Below, piece after piece: positions 15,834 to 24,785 of a stretch of DNA of 64,000 nt. The notes beneath the pieces are model-generated. The model did not search any database and was not told the origin of the DNA. It saw nothing but the letters and a program-made list of their open reading frames with translations. Origin of the DNA: Sulfurihydrogenibium sp. YO3AOP1 (GTDB lineage: Bacteria; Aquificota; Aquificia; Aquificales; Hydrogenothermaceae); the NCBI RefSeq assembly GCF_000020325.1, contig NC_010730.1, positions 1,261,501 to 1,325,500 on the forward strand, read 5' to 3'. Within the stretch, counting starts at the first letter, position 1; every line of letters starts with the position of its first letter. A program made the translations under genes and the position numbers.

Positions 15834-16742
15834 ATGGCAATAGTATATTTTGAAAACAAATTTGTCCCGGAAGAAGAAGCAAAAATCAGCATAAAAACCA
15901 ACTCTTTCCACTATGGAACAGCAGTATTTGAAGGAATCAGGGCTTATTACAACAAAGAAAATGATAAAATGTACGGCTTATTTTTTAAAGAACATTATGA
16001 AAGACTATTTAAAAATATGAAAATATTAAACATGAGTATTGAAGAAACGATAGACCAGCTTGTAGACATAACAGCACAGTTGGTTAAAGTTAACAATCAT
16101 AAAGAAGATGTTTATATAAGACCGATTGTGTATTTCTCTGATTTAGCAATTGGACCAAAATTAATCGGATACACTGCGAAAATTGCAATTTATACATTAC
16201 CTCTTGGAGATTACATAGACACTGATAAAGGAATTAAAGCTAAGGTTTCTTCTTGGACAAGATTAAATGATAACATGATTCCACCAAGATTAAAGGTTAC
16301 AGGTGCTTATGTAAACTCAGCAATGGCAAAAACAGAAGCATTATTAGCCGGAGCAGAAGAAGCAATCGTATTAAACAAAAACGGTTATGTCTCTGAAGGT
16401 AGTGCAGAAAATATTTTCATCGTTAGAAACGGAAAGCTTATAACCCCGCCGGTAAGCGATGATATTTTAGAGGGAATAACAAGATATGCGGTTATGGAAA
16501 TAGCAAGAGATTTAAATATACCTGTTGTAGAAAGAAGCATTTCAAGAACAGAGCTTTACGTGGCTGATGAAGTATTCTTCTGTGGAACAGGAGCGCAAAT
16601 TTCTCCGGTAATTGAGATAGATGGTAAGCCGATAGCAGATGGTAAAGTTGGGAAAATAACAAAGATGATTAAAGATATATACTTTGATGCAGTAAGAGGT
16701 AAAAACGACAAATATAAACACTGGGTTATTGAGATAGGTTGA
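15834..16742 (+). CDS. ilvE: Branched-chain amino acid aminotransferase
   Basis: A class IV PLP aminotransferase for the last step of valine, leucine and isoleucine synthesis. It shows HYGTAVFEGIRAY near residue 27. The PLP lysine falls in RLKVTGAYVNS near residue 155, and EGSAENIFIV near residue 190. At 302 residues it has family length. It starts at ATG behind GGAGG. A 4-base TTGA overlap joins it to the next, unknown gene. ilvD lies 40 kb away, so the pathway is scattered. Confidence 0.95.
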   Translation: MAIVYFENKFVPEEEAKISIKTNSFHYGTAVFEGIRAYYNKENDKMYGLFFKEHYERLFKNMKILNMSIEETIDQLVDITAQLVKVNNHKEDVYIRPIVYFSDLAIGPKLIGYTAKIAIYTLPLGDYIDTDKGIKAKVSSWTRLNDNMIPPRLKVTGAYVNSAMAKTEALLAGAEEAIVLNKNGYVSEGSAENIFIVRNGKLITPPVSDDILEGITRYAVMEIARDLNIPVVERSISRTELYVADEVFFCGTGAQISPVIEIDGKPIADGKVGKITKMIKDIYFDAVRGKNDKYKHWVIEIG

Positions 16743-17350
16743 AAAAGATAGAAAAGATTATTCAAAAAGATTTAAAGAAGCATCCTGATTTAAAATTAAA
16801 TGTTGTAGGTGAAAAAGATAACAGCTGCATCTTTTTTGATATAGGCTACGGTGATAAGTTTTTTATATATTATTTAAGCATCAAAGATTTAGAAAAACTT
16901 TCAGATTTTTCAACATATATCGTCTTTAAAGAAATTTTAGATAGATATATGAAAGTCGGCTACCCAAAAGGATTTCGTACCAGATTTTTTATAAATTTTA
17001 ATAATGATTTTCAATGCTTGAGAAAAAATTTAAAAGAACTAAAAAAAGATGATATTTTACTGCTTTTTTTGTTAAACAATGCTGGCGTAGGGAATGAAAA
17101 ATTGGCAGTTAATAATATAAATAAAAATTTAATTAAAAGATTGGAGAAATTGATAGAAAATAATGGATTGGATACATCGTTAATCTTAGATAAAGATTTT
17201 AATTTTGAATTTGAAGGTATTAACACATTATGGTTAAAACCCTATCCAAATGAATTTTATAAAATTTTGGACAAAAAATTTTTTTCTGAAGATTTTAAAA
17301 ATAAAATAGTTTTTACAATAAATTTGATTTCAAAGAAGATTTTTGAATGA
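16739..17350 (+). CDS. Hypothetical protein
   Basis: I do not recognise this 203-residue protein. It starts with TTG in a TTGA overlap with ilvE. It looks soluble, is rich in Lys, Asn and Phe, and has an alternating hydrophobic pattern that suggests an alpha/beta fold. It includes DDILLLFLLNNAGVGNEKLA and a late GINTLWLKPYPNEFY. It overlaps the next membrane-protein gene by 4 bases (ATGA). The tight coupling suggests expression with ilvE, but the role is unclear. Confidence 0.7.
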   Translation: MKKIEKIIQKDLKKHPDLKLNVVGEKDNSCIFFDIGYGDKFFIYYLSIKDLEKLSDFSTYIVFKEILDRYMKVGYPKGFRTRFFINFNNDFQCLRKNLKELKKDDILLLFLLNNAGVGNEKLAVNNINKNLIKRLEKLIENNGLDTSLILDKDFNFEFEGINTLWLKPYPNEFYKILDKKFFSEDFKNKIVFTINLISKKIFE

Positions 17351-18204
17351 ATAATAATGCCGCGTTTCTTCAAATTTTAATAAGATTTATCTTAGCTTTA
17401 TCAATAATAATTTACGTTCAACTTTATAATTATGACTTTAAAACACCTTTAACTTTGCTGTCCATTGCTTATTTTGTTGGAACGTTAGTTCTTTATCCTT
17501 TACATAATCATAAATTTTTAAAACATCTTTTATTTTTATTTGATGTTTTGCTTATTAATTATTTCATGTATACAACCGGAAATATTTATTTTTCTCTATT
17601 TTTCATAACTTTTATTTTCTTTGTTGAAAATTTAATAGACCTTGTATTTATGAGCATTTATACAATATCTATTTTTGGAGTAGCTCTATATCTATCTGGA
17701 TTTTTTGATTTTACTTATATATTTATAATTTTAGGATTTTGGTTGGTACTTTTAAAATACTTTTCAGATAAGAGCCTACTTGAAAAACAAAAGGAAGAGA
17801 TTAATAGTCTTGCAAAAAATCTGTATATAGAAAATCTTAAATGTAATGATAAATCTGAATTTTATAGGAAATTTTATGACTTAAGCACAGCAGTAAAAAT
17901 GTTCAAATCCGGTAAATTAGACCAAGAGATCTTTATTAAAGAATTGTATGAAAATTTAAACTGTAATGGTTTAGTCCTGTTTAACATAAACACAAAAGAG
18001 AAGTTAAAAAAAGGATTGTTAAATTTTAATGAAGAAATATTGGATGATTATAATTTAATTCCAAAAACTTATGTAAACGACGATTTGAATTTAAAAACTG
18101 GTTGTGAATTTATAATTGTTAGACAGATTAATGATTATCTCATCTTAATCTTCTATAAATCTGCAATTTTAGATGATTCTGAAATCTTAGATATAATTAA
18201 GTGA
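17347..18204 (+). CDS. Membrane protein with cytoplasmic GAF-like tail (sensor-like, no output domain)
   Basis: A 285-residue protein. Residues 1-150 hold about six hydrophobic helices, like the membrane input domains of some histidine kinases (PilS-type). A short linker KQKEEINSLAKNLYIEN follows, then a soluble part from about 190 to 280 that resembles a reduced GAF-type domain. No His-kinase, GGDEF or other output motif is present before the stop. It could be a decayed kinase or a partner subunit. The assignment rests on topology only. Confidence 0.6.
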   Translation: MNNNAAFLQILIRFILALSIIIYVQLYNYDFKTPLTLLSIAYFVGTLVLYPLHNHKFLKHLLFLFDVLLINYFMYTTGNIYFSLFFITFIFFVENLIDLVFMSIYTISIFGVALYLSGFFDFTYIFIILGFWLVLLKYFSDKSLLEKQKEEINSLAKNLYIENLKCNDKSEFYRKFYDLSTAVKMFKSGKLDQEIFIKELYENLNCNGLVLFNINTKEKLKKGLLNFNEEILDDYNLIPKTYVNDDLNLKTGCEFIIVRQINDYLILIFYKSAILDDSEILDIIK

Positions 18205-18258
18205 AGTTTATTATTATGATAAAATAAAATCAAAAAACTCTACAAAAAGAGGAATAAT

Positions 18259-18810
18259 GTGGATAAGTTTTTTGGTTTGATTGAACAGATATTTGAAAGG
18301 ATGCTATGGGAATCACGATTGATGGTAATTCTTGCAGTAGTTGCATCAGTCCTTGCTGCTTTAACTTTAACCATAATAGGATCATATGATATTTATCTTG
18401 TTTTTAGTGAAATGTTTCATGCTTTTTCAGACCCTCAAGCCTATGAAAACTTTCATAAAGATGCTATTACCCATATAATAAGTGCAATTGATGCTTATTT
18501 GATATCAACAGTGCTTTTAATATTTGGTATTGGACTTTATGAATTGTTTATAAGTAAAATAGACTATGCGGAAAAAGAAACAAAATCTTCTAAAATCCTT
18601 GTTGTTCACTCTCTTGACCAATTAAAAGATAAGCTTGCTAAAGTTATAGTTATGGTCTTAATTGTTACATTTTTTAAACACGCTGTTAGTTTTAAGTATG
18701 AAGAAGTTTTAAACTTGCTTTATCTTTCAATAGGAATACTTTTAATAGCATTGGCTATTTACTTTTTAGCAAAATCTCATCACGAAGAAGCACATAGCTC
18801 GGAGGAGTGA
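18259..18810 (+). CDS. YqhA/UPF0114 family membrane protein
   Basis: A 183-residue integral membrane protein. It opens LIEQIFERMLWESRLMVILA and contains IDAYLISTVLLIFGIGLYELFIS, both typical of UPF0114. Three to four helices are expected, with a His/Glu tail (SHHEEAHSSEE) that could bind metal. The biochemical role of the family is unknown. GTG follows AGAGGA. It lies 3 bases before the copper-ATPase gene, so co-expression with copper export is possible. Confidence 0.78.
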   Translation: MDKFFGLIEQIFERMLWESRLMVILAVVASVLAALTLTIIGSYDIYLVFSEMFHAFSDPQAYENFHKDAITHIISAIDAYLISTVLLIFGIGLYELFISKIDYAEKETKSSKILVVHSLDQLKDKLAKVIVMVLIVTFFKHAVSFKYEEVLNLLYLSIGILLIALAIYFLAKSHHEEAHSSEE

Positions 18811-18813
18811 GAA

Positions 18814-19161
18814 ATGAAAGATTTTACGATGCTTAGTATATCATTAGCTTTAATTGGTGGTATTAGTTGGTTCTTTTTTGGAAAGAAGTCTAATCAAGAA
18901 AAAAATGAAAGTTTATCCGATGAGTTAGAAACTATACAACTTAATATCTCAGGAATGCATTGTGCAGGCTGTGCAGCTGGAATAGAAGCAACGTTAAAAA
19001 TGATTGATGGAGTTAAAGAAGCTTCTGTAAACTTTGCTACTTCAAAAGGTGTTTTCACATTTGACCCAACTAAAATAACCAAACAGCAAATAGTGGATAA
19101 AATAAAAGAACTTGGATACGATGCTTCCTTTGATTTAGAAAATTTTGAAAAAAAAAGTTAG
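18814..19161 (+). CDS. copA: Heavy-metal-associated domain front part of a copper ATPase (stops after A9 run)
   Basis: A 115-residue product with one N-terminal membrane segment (MLSISLALIGGISWFFF), a linker, and an HMA domain with the Cu-binding loop GMHCAGCAAG. The frame stops just after nine A residues (19148-19156). Shifting back one base joins it to the ATPase frame with no residues missing, giving a 761-residue CopA. As it stands, the short product would be a membrane-tethered copper chaperone. Known precedent: E. coli copA makes a short HMA chaperone and the full pump from one gene by frameshifting. Whether this site is programmed, a mutation or a read error is open. Confidence 0.85.
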   Translation: MKDFTMLSISLALIGGISWFFFGKKSNQEKNESLSDELETIQLNISGMHCAGCAAGIEATLKMIDGVKEASVNFATSKGVFTFDPTKITKQQIVDKIKELGYDASFDLENFEKKS

Positions 19162-21098
19162 AAGAGTTAAATAATCTAAGACATAGGCTAATAGTTTCTC
19201 TTTCCCTCTTTTCTCTTCTTGTTTTATCAATGTTTATAAAATTTTCCTACAATGAATACTTTCAGTTTATCATTGCATCAATAATTCAGTTTTATGGTGG
19301 TTATGAATTTTATAAATCTTCATTTATGTCTTTAAAAAATAGACTTGCAGACATGAATCTGCTTGTTTCTCTTGGAACTTTTTCAGCTTATTTTTATTCT
19401 ATATTAGTCTTACTTTTTCCTTCTTTTTTTCCAGAAAATATGAGACATGTATATTTTGAAGGGTCATCTGCTATCATTACATTTGTTTTACTTGGTAGAT
19501 ACTTAGAGCAAAAGTCAAAATTAAAAGCAACAGACTTTATGAAAAATCTACTATCTTTAAAGCCAACTTATGCAACCATCATAGTTGATGGGAAAGAATA
19601 TCATGTAAAGGCGGAAAATATAGTTAAAGGCGATATTGTAATTGTTAGACCTGGTGACAAAATACCTGTTGATGGAATTATCATAGAAGGTCAGACAGAG
19701 GTTGAACAGTCGTTTTTAACAGGGGAGTCTAACCTTGTATATAAAAAGGAAGGTGATGAAGTTTTAGGGGGAAGTATAAATAAAGTTGGTGTAATCAAGA
19801 TAAAAGCGACAAAAAACGCAAAAGATAGTGTTTTAAATCAGATTATAAACCTACTTCTTGATGCACAATCAAAAAAGCCGAAAATTGGTCAGTTGGCAGA
19901 TAGAATATCTCAGGTTTTTGTGCCATCTGTTTTAATCTTTGCTATTATAGTGTTTAACATTTGGTACTATCTTGGATATCCACTAAATTTTGCATTTACA
20001 ACAGCTTTAGCTGTTCTTGTTATAGCTTGTCCTTGTGCTTTGGGACTTGCTACTCCAATTGCAATAGTTAATATCGTTGGTAGGGCTGCAAAAGAAGAAA
20101 TTTTAATCAAAAATCCTGAAGTAATTGAAAATCTAAAAGATATAGGTATTGTAATTTTTGACAAAACAGGGACATTAACAGAAGGTAAATTTCAAGTTGT
20201 AGATACATTGTACAAAGGAAGTAAAGAAGAGTTAGAAATGATTTTATCTTTGGAGAAAGATATTAACCATCCTATTTCTCAATCAATCGTAAATTTTATG
20301 AAAGAAAACGGCTTTAATTTTGTTAATATCTCTCAAAAGCAGATTTTAGCAGGAAGAGGAATAACTGGCATTTTTGATAACAAAAATTTGTACATTGGAA
20401 ATAAAAAGCTTTTTGAAGAGATTGGTATAAACATATCAGATGAATTTTTAGAATTTTTAAAGAAAAATGAAGAAAACGGCTACACTGTAATCTTTGGTGC
20501 TGTTGATGATAGGATTGTGCTAGCTTTGGCTGTTTCAGATAGTATAAAAAAAGAAGCTTTTGAAGTTGTAAAGTGGTTTAAAAATAAAGGTGTAAAAACT
20601 GTTCTGCTAACAGGGGATAACGAGAAGGTAGCAAAAAATGTAGCTAAAACTCTTGGCATAGATGAGGTTTATTGGCAGTTGACGCCAATAGATAAATATA
20701 AATTTATCAAAAACTTAAAATCAGATTATGAAAAAAGTATAGTTTTTGTAGGAGATGGAATAAATGATGCTCCCGCAATGGCTGAATGTGATGTTGGCCT
20801 AGCAGTAGAATCAGCTTCTGATATTACAAAAGATGCAGGAGATATAATACTGCTAAATTCTAATCTTAAAGGTGTAATAAAAGCTGTGGTATTAGCAGAG
20901 AAAGGACTAAAAATAATAAAGCAGAATCTATTTTGGGCTTATGTATATAATTTGATTGGAATTCCTGTTGCTGCCGGCTTTCTATATCCAATCTTTGGAA
21001 TTTTATTGAATCCAATGTATGCAGGTATGGCTATGGCGTTTAGCTCAATTACAGTAGTTTTAAACGCATTGAGACTTAGAAGGATTTCTTTAGAATGA
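19149..21098 (+). CDS. copA: Copper-transporting P1B-type ATPase, core
   Basis: The frame continues from KKLEELNNLRHRL through the membrane part and holds all pump motifs. These are TGES (near 19720), CPC in VIACPCALGLATP, DKTGTLTEG, the HP of INHPIS, GDGINDAP, then YN and MAMAFSS in the last helices, a Cu(I)-type set. The first ATG in this frame (19230) lies inside the first membrane helix, so independent initiation would clip it. It is most simply the continuation of the HMA frame across the A9 run. It exports Cu(I) across the inner membrane. Confidence 0.93.
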   Translation, partial: KKKLEELNNLRHRLIVSLSLFSLLVLSMFIKFSYNEYFQFIIASIIQFYGGYEFYKSSFMSLKNRLADMNLLVSLGTFSAYFYSILVLLFPSFFPENMRHVYFEGSSAIITFVLLGRYLEQKSKLKATDFMKNLLSLKPTYATIIVDGKEYHVKAENIVKGDIVIVRPGDKIPVDGIIIEGQTEVEQSFLTGESNLVYKKEGDEVLGGSINKVGVIKIKATKNAKDSVLNQIINLLLDAQSKKPKIGQLADRISQVFVPSVLIFAIIVFNIWYYLGYPLNFAFTTALAVLVIACPCALGLATPIAIVNIVGRAAKEEILIKNPEVIENLKDIGIVIFDKTGTLTEGKFQVVDTLYKGSKEELEMILSLEKDINHPISQSIVNFMKENGFNFVNISQKQILAGRGITGIFDNKNLYIGNKKLFEEIGINISDEFLEFLKKNEENGYTVIFGAVDDRIVLALAVSDSIKKEAFEVVKWFKNKGVKTVLLTGDNEKVAKNVAKTLGIDEVYWQLTPIDKYKFIKNLKSDYEKSIVFVGDGINDAPAMAECDVGLAVESASDITKDAGDIILLNSNLKGVIKAVVLAEKGLKIIKQNLFWAYVYNLIGIPVAAGFLYPIFGILLNPMYAGMAMAFSSITVVLNALRLRRISLE

Positions 21099-21174
21099 GA
21101 ATTATCATATAAGGGTTGATTTGCATATATTATTATAAAAAACAAAATATTGATTAAGTAAGAGGTGAAATTTT

Positions 21175-22410
21175 ATGAATAAACCAGAAATTTTAGCTCC
21201 GGTAGGGCATTATGAAGGACTTGCAGCTGTTATTAAAGCTGGCGCAGACGCAATTTATATGGGTGTTGGAAAATTAAATCAAAGGGCTTTAAAGTCTGAA
21301 TTTGACATAAACGATGTAAAAGAAATTAGAAAGATTACTCAGGACAAAAGTATAAAGCAGTATATAGTCTTAAACTCCATAGTGTTTGAAGATGACTTGC
21401 CTTGGGTAAATGAGACATTAGACCAGTTGAAAGAGATAGGTGTTGATGCAGTTATAGGTTGGGATATGGCAGTATTATCCGGTGCCATAAAGAGAGGCAT
21501 CACTACACATTTATCAACAATGGCTTCTGTTTCTAACTCACAAGCTGCAAAGTTTTATGAAGAACTTGGTGTAAAAAGAATAGTTCCTGCAAGGGAAGTA
21601 AAGCTTGATGGGCTAATCCAGCTCAAAGAAAAAACAAATCTTGAGATTGAAATATTTATCCACGGTGCAATGTGTATGGCTATTTCTGGAAGATGCTTTT
21701 TAAGCCATGATGTATTTGAAACATCCGGCAACAGAGGAGAATGTTATCAAGTTTGCAGACATGAATTTGAAGTAAAAATAACTTCAAAAAACACCGGAAC
21801 AGATTTTATTCTTGGTTCAGATTATGTTTTATCTGCAAGAGATTTGGTTACCATTAATTTTGTTGATAGGTTGATGTGGGCTGATAGTTGGAAGATTGAA
21901 GGAAGGAATAAAAATCCTGATTATGCATACCTTGTAACCTATGCTTATAGAGAGGCAAGGGATAGAATAATAAACGGAGAGTGGCAGACAAAAGGCTACC
22001 AAGACCTTTGGGACCTATTAGAAAGGGCATACCATAGAGAATGGGACAGTGGTTTTTACTTTGGTCAAGGATTGTTTGGTTTAAATCAAAGTATAGCAAA
22101 AGAGAAGAAAGTATACGTTGGTGAAGTAATCAAGTACTATCCAAAAATAAGTGTTGCTGAAGTAAGAATTATAAACAATCCTATGAAAATAGGAGATACT
22201 ATCCATATAATCGGAAAAACTACCGGCGTTGTAAGACAAAAAGTTGAGTCTATGCAGGTTGATAGAAAAAATATTGAAGTTGCAGAAAGAGGAATGGTTG
22301 TAGGTTTAAAGACAGTTGAAAGAGTTAGAGAGGGCGATAAAGTTTATGTAATGCAAGAGGTAGACGTAGAAGAATTGCTTAAGAAAGGCGATGGTGCAAA
22401 AGTTGGTTGA
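21175..22410 (+). CDS. Peptidase U32 family protein (YegQ/TrhP-like)
   Basis: A 411-residue protein with the U32 signature EIFIHGAMCMAISGRCFLS near residue 160, followed by ECYQVCRHEF. The four cysteines of this region bind a metal or cofactor in the family. Members once called collagenases are now known, in E. coli, to make 5-hydroxyuridine in tRNA (TrhP) or act on rRNA (RlhA). The best guess is tRNA hydroxylation with prephenate-derived chemistry. A GAGGTG site precedes the ATG. It stands alone between copA and a repeat-filled gap. Confidence 0.88.
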   Translation: MNKPEILAPVGHYEGLAAVIKAGADAIYMGVGKLNQRALKSEFDINDVKEIRKITQDKSIKQYIVLNSIVFEDDLPWVNETLDQLKEIGVDAVIGWDMAVLSGAIKRGITTHLSTMASVSNSQAAKFYEELGVKRIVPAREVKLDGLIQLKEKTNLEIEIFIHGAMCMAISGRCFLSHDVFETSGNRGECYQVCRHEFEVKITSKNTGTDFILGSDYVLSARDLVTINFVDRLMWADSWKIEGRNKNPDYAYLVTYAYREARDRIINGEWQTKGYQDLWDLLERAYHREWDSGFYFGQGLFGLNQSIAKEKKVYVGEVIKYYPKISVAEVRIINNPMKIGDTIHIIGKTTGVVRQKVESMQVDRKNIEVAERGMVVGLKTVERVREGDKVYVMQEVDVEELLKKGDGAKVG

Positions 22411-22903
22411 TTTAAAAAAATGAGTTTACCTTTTCTCTCATCCTGAGGACATAAGTCCGAAGGATCTCCTCTTTTAGATAAGGTGAGAAAATGAGAGGTA
22501 AAAGGTGGAGATTCTTAGCCGGCAGCAAAATGACAATATTCCAACATTAACTTCCCATTCTCTTCTGTAATGGCGATTCATGAATCGCCCCTGCTCTTCC
22601 ACTTTTCCGCTTTATTTATCATCCCGAGTCCGTAAGTCCGAAAAGGTCTCTTTTTTGATTTTTTTGACTTGAATAGAAAAAAGATGAGATTCTTCGCCGG
22701 CTGCAGAATGAATAAAAAGATTATTTTTTCTAATGCTTATCATTCAACCTTTCTATGTCATCTTAAGGACATAAATCCAAATGGTCTACTACTTAAAAAG
22801 ACAATAAAGAGCATGAGAATTTGGAAGTAAATTATAGTCATCTATAGCCGTACAAAGAGCCATCTGTTTTAACCAAACTCCTCATCCCGAAGTATTACCT
22901 AAC
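22411..22903. repeat. Repeat-filled gap: two modules and a palindrome
   Basis: A well preserved module spans about 22439-22534, from TCATCCTGAGGACATAAGTC to GGCAGCAAAATGACA, with the spacer GGTGAGAAAATGAGAGGTAA. A second, decayed one covers about 22617-22712. The perfect palindrome GGCGATTCATGAATCGCC sits at about 22573-22590. Pieces of a third module follow to 22890. No gene is supported here. Confidence 0.7.
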
Positions 22904-24085
22904 TTAATTACTTACCAAATCTATATCAAAATCCAAACTCTTTAAATTAGCTTTCGCTTTAATCAAAGTCTCTTCATACTCCTTAACCGGGTCAGAATCC
23001 CAAACAATACCACTTCCAACATAGATTGAACATCTATCTTTTGTAAAAATCATTTGCCTTATAGCCACGCTCAAAACAAAGTCTAAATTTGGTTTTATCA
23101 AAAACGTTGCTCCACAATAAACAGACCTTTTTTTGTCTTCAAGCTCATCTATAATTTCCATAGATCTTTTTTTTGGTGCTCCGGTTACAGACCCGGGCGG
23201 GAACGTATTTAAAATAACTTCTTCAAAAGATAGTTTTTCTTTTAATATCCCTTTCACAGTAGAACTCATCTGAAATAGTGTTGAATACTTATCTACTTTA
23301 AAAAGCTCTTCTACTTTTACATTATTGGCTATTTTTGATAAATCATTTCTCATTAAATCTGTAATCATTAAATTTTCTGCTCTTTCTTTTTCAGAATTTA
23401 TAAGCTGATTTTTTAATACTTCATCTTCCAACTCATTTAAACCTCTTTTTATAGTACCTTTTATTGGCTTTGTGATTATCTCTCTTCCTTTCTTTTCTAA
23501 AAAAAGCTCCATAGAGCCGGAAATAAGAGAAAAATTTAAATCTTTTATAAACATCATGTAAGGCGTGGGCTGAGTTTTCACAAGATTTAAAAAGACGCTA
23601 AAAGGATAGAATATTCCATAAACATCAATTCTATGAGATAGATTGGCTTGATATATATCTCCTTTTGATATGTAATCTTTTATTTTCTCTACTTTTTGGA
23701 TAAATTCAGATTTGCTTGTGTTAAACTTTATCTGCTTGATTATTGATTTTTCGGGTGGTAAATCTAAACGCTCTTTAAACTCAAATTTTTTGTATAGATT
23801 TACAAAAATTTTTGGCAAAGCTAAATCATCCTTCTTTAAATTTTTAGAATTTAGAATATGCTTATTAAAGTCATAACCAATAAATCCCAATGCATAAAGA
23901 TTATGTCTTTTTATAAGCTTTTCTAAAATCAGTAAAGGTCTTTTTGTTTTTATTTCATTTTTATTTATCCTAAGAATGTCATTGTCATAAACGGCCTTGA
24001 ATATTGGTTTTTCAAATACATAAAACCCTTTTTTATCAAACCAGCCATTTTCAGATGTATATAAAACTGTTTGCCCTGCTTTCAT
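22904..24085 (-). CDS. pabB: Aminodeoxychorismate synthase component I
   Basis: Chorismate-binding enzyme of the TrpE/PabB family, 393 residues. The motif ITKPIKGT carries the Lys that distinguishes PabB from TrpE (which has PIAGT, as seen in the trpE of this window). It also shows PPGSVTGAPKKRSM near residue 300 and a C-terminal GSGIVWDSDP. It makes 4-amino-4-deoxychorismate for folate, using ammonia from a PabA partner. No pabA or pabC gene lies nearby. It is divergent from hisIE. Confidence 0.9.
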   Translation of the reverse strand: MKAGQTVLYTSENGWFDKKGFYVFEKPIFKAVYDNDILRINKNEIKTKRPLLILEKLIKRHNLYALGFIGYDFNKHILNSKNLKKDDLALPKIFVNLYKKFEFKERLDLPPEKSIIKQIKFNTSKSEFIQKVEKIKDYISKGDIYQANLSHRIDVYGIFYPFSVFLNLVKTQPTPYMMFIKDLNFSLISGSMELFLEKKGREIITKPIKGTIKRGLNELEDEVLKNQLINSEKERAENLMITDLMRNDLSKIANNVKVEELFKVDKYSTLFQMSSTVKGILKEKLSFEEVILNTFPPGSVTGAPKKRSMEIIDELEDKKRSVYCGATFLIKPNLDFVLSVAIRQMIFTKDRCSIYVGSGIVWDSDPVKEYEETLIKAKANLKSLDFDIDLVSN

Positions 24086-24152
24086 TAACTCCTTCCAAAA
24101 GTTGTAGTGATATAATAATTACTATACCATCTTAAATAGTAGGAGATAAATT

Positions 24153-24773
24153 TTGAACCTTGATAATTTAAAGTTTAATCAAGATGGATTGATTCCGGTT
24201 ATTACTCAAAACTATTATACCGGAAAAATATTAATGCAAGCATATGCAAACAAAGAAGCCATTGAAGAAACATTAAAATCCGGATATGCAACTTATTTTT
24301 CCCGTTCAAGAAATGCTTTATGGAAAAAAGGTGAAACTTCTGGAAATTATCAAAAAATCATGGATATAAAAGTTGATTGTGATGAAGACAGTATTATATA
24401 CCTTGTTGTAGAAGAAGGTCCGGCATGCCATACAGGAGAAGAAAGCTGTTTTTATAGAAATCTAAATCTTGAAAAAGATTCCAAGCCGGTTCCTTTTGAG
24501 ATACTTCATAAACTCTATGAAAAGATTCAAGAAAGAAAAGAGACCATGCCAGAAGGCTCTTACGTTGCATCTTTATTTAAAAAAGGAAGCGATAAAATAA
24601 TTCAAAAAGTTGGTGAAGAAGCCGTAGAAACGGTTATAGCGTTAAAAAATAAAAATAAAGATGAAATTGTGTATGAAACATCCGATTTACTTTTTCATCT
24701 GCTGATTGCTTTGGTTGATGCCGGCGTTAAATTATCAGATATAGAAGAAGAATTGTTAAAAAGGTATAAGTAG
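24153..24773 (+). CDS. hisI: Bifunctional phosphoribosyl-AMP cyclohydrolase / phosphoribosyl-ATP pyrophosphatase
   Basis: Performs the second and third steps of histidine synthesis. The HisI domain (residues 1-110) shows YATYFSRSRN, KVDCDEDS and GPACHTGEESCF, with the zinc-binding residues. The HisE domain follows with GEEAVETVIALKNK and the late DLLFHLL. A TTG start follows AGGAG. It is followed 12 bases later by a DUF29 gene and the peroxiredoxin-pyrK pair, in one probable transcript. Confidence 0.95.
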   Translation: MNLDNLKFNQDGLIPVITQNYYTGKILMQAYANKEAIEETLKSGYATYFSRSRNALWKKGETSGNYQKIMDIKVDCDEDSIIYLVVEEGPACHTGEESCFYRNLNLEKDSKPVPFEILHKLYEKIQERKETMPEGSYVASLFKKGSDKIIQKVGEEAVETVIALKNKNKDEIVYETSDLLFHLLIALVDAGVKLSDIEEELLKRYK

Positions 24774-24785
24774 AGGTCTGACAAT

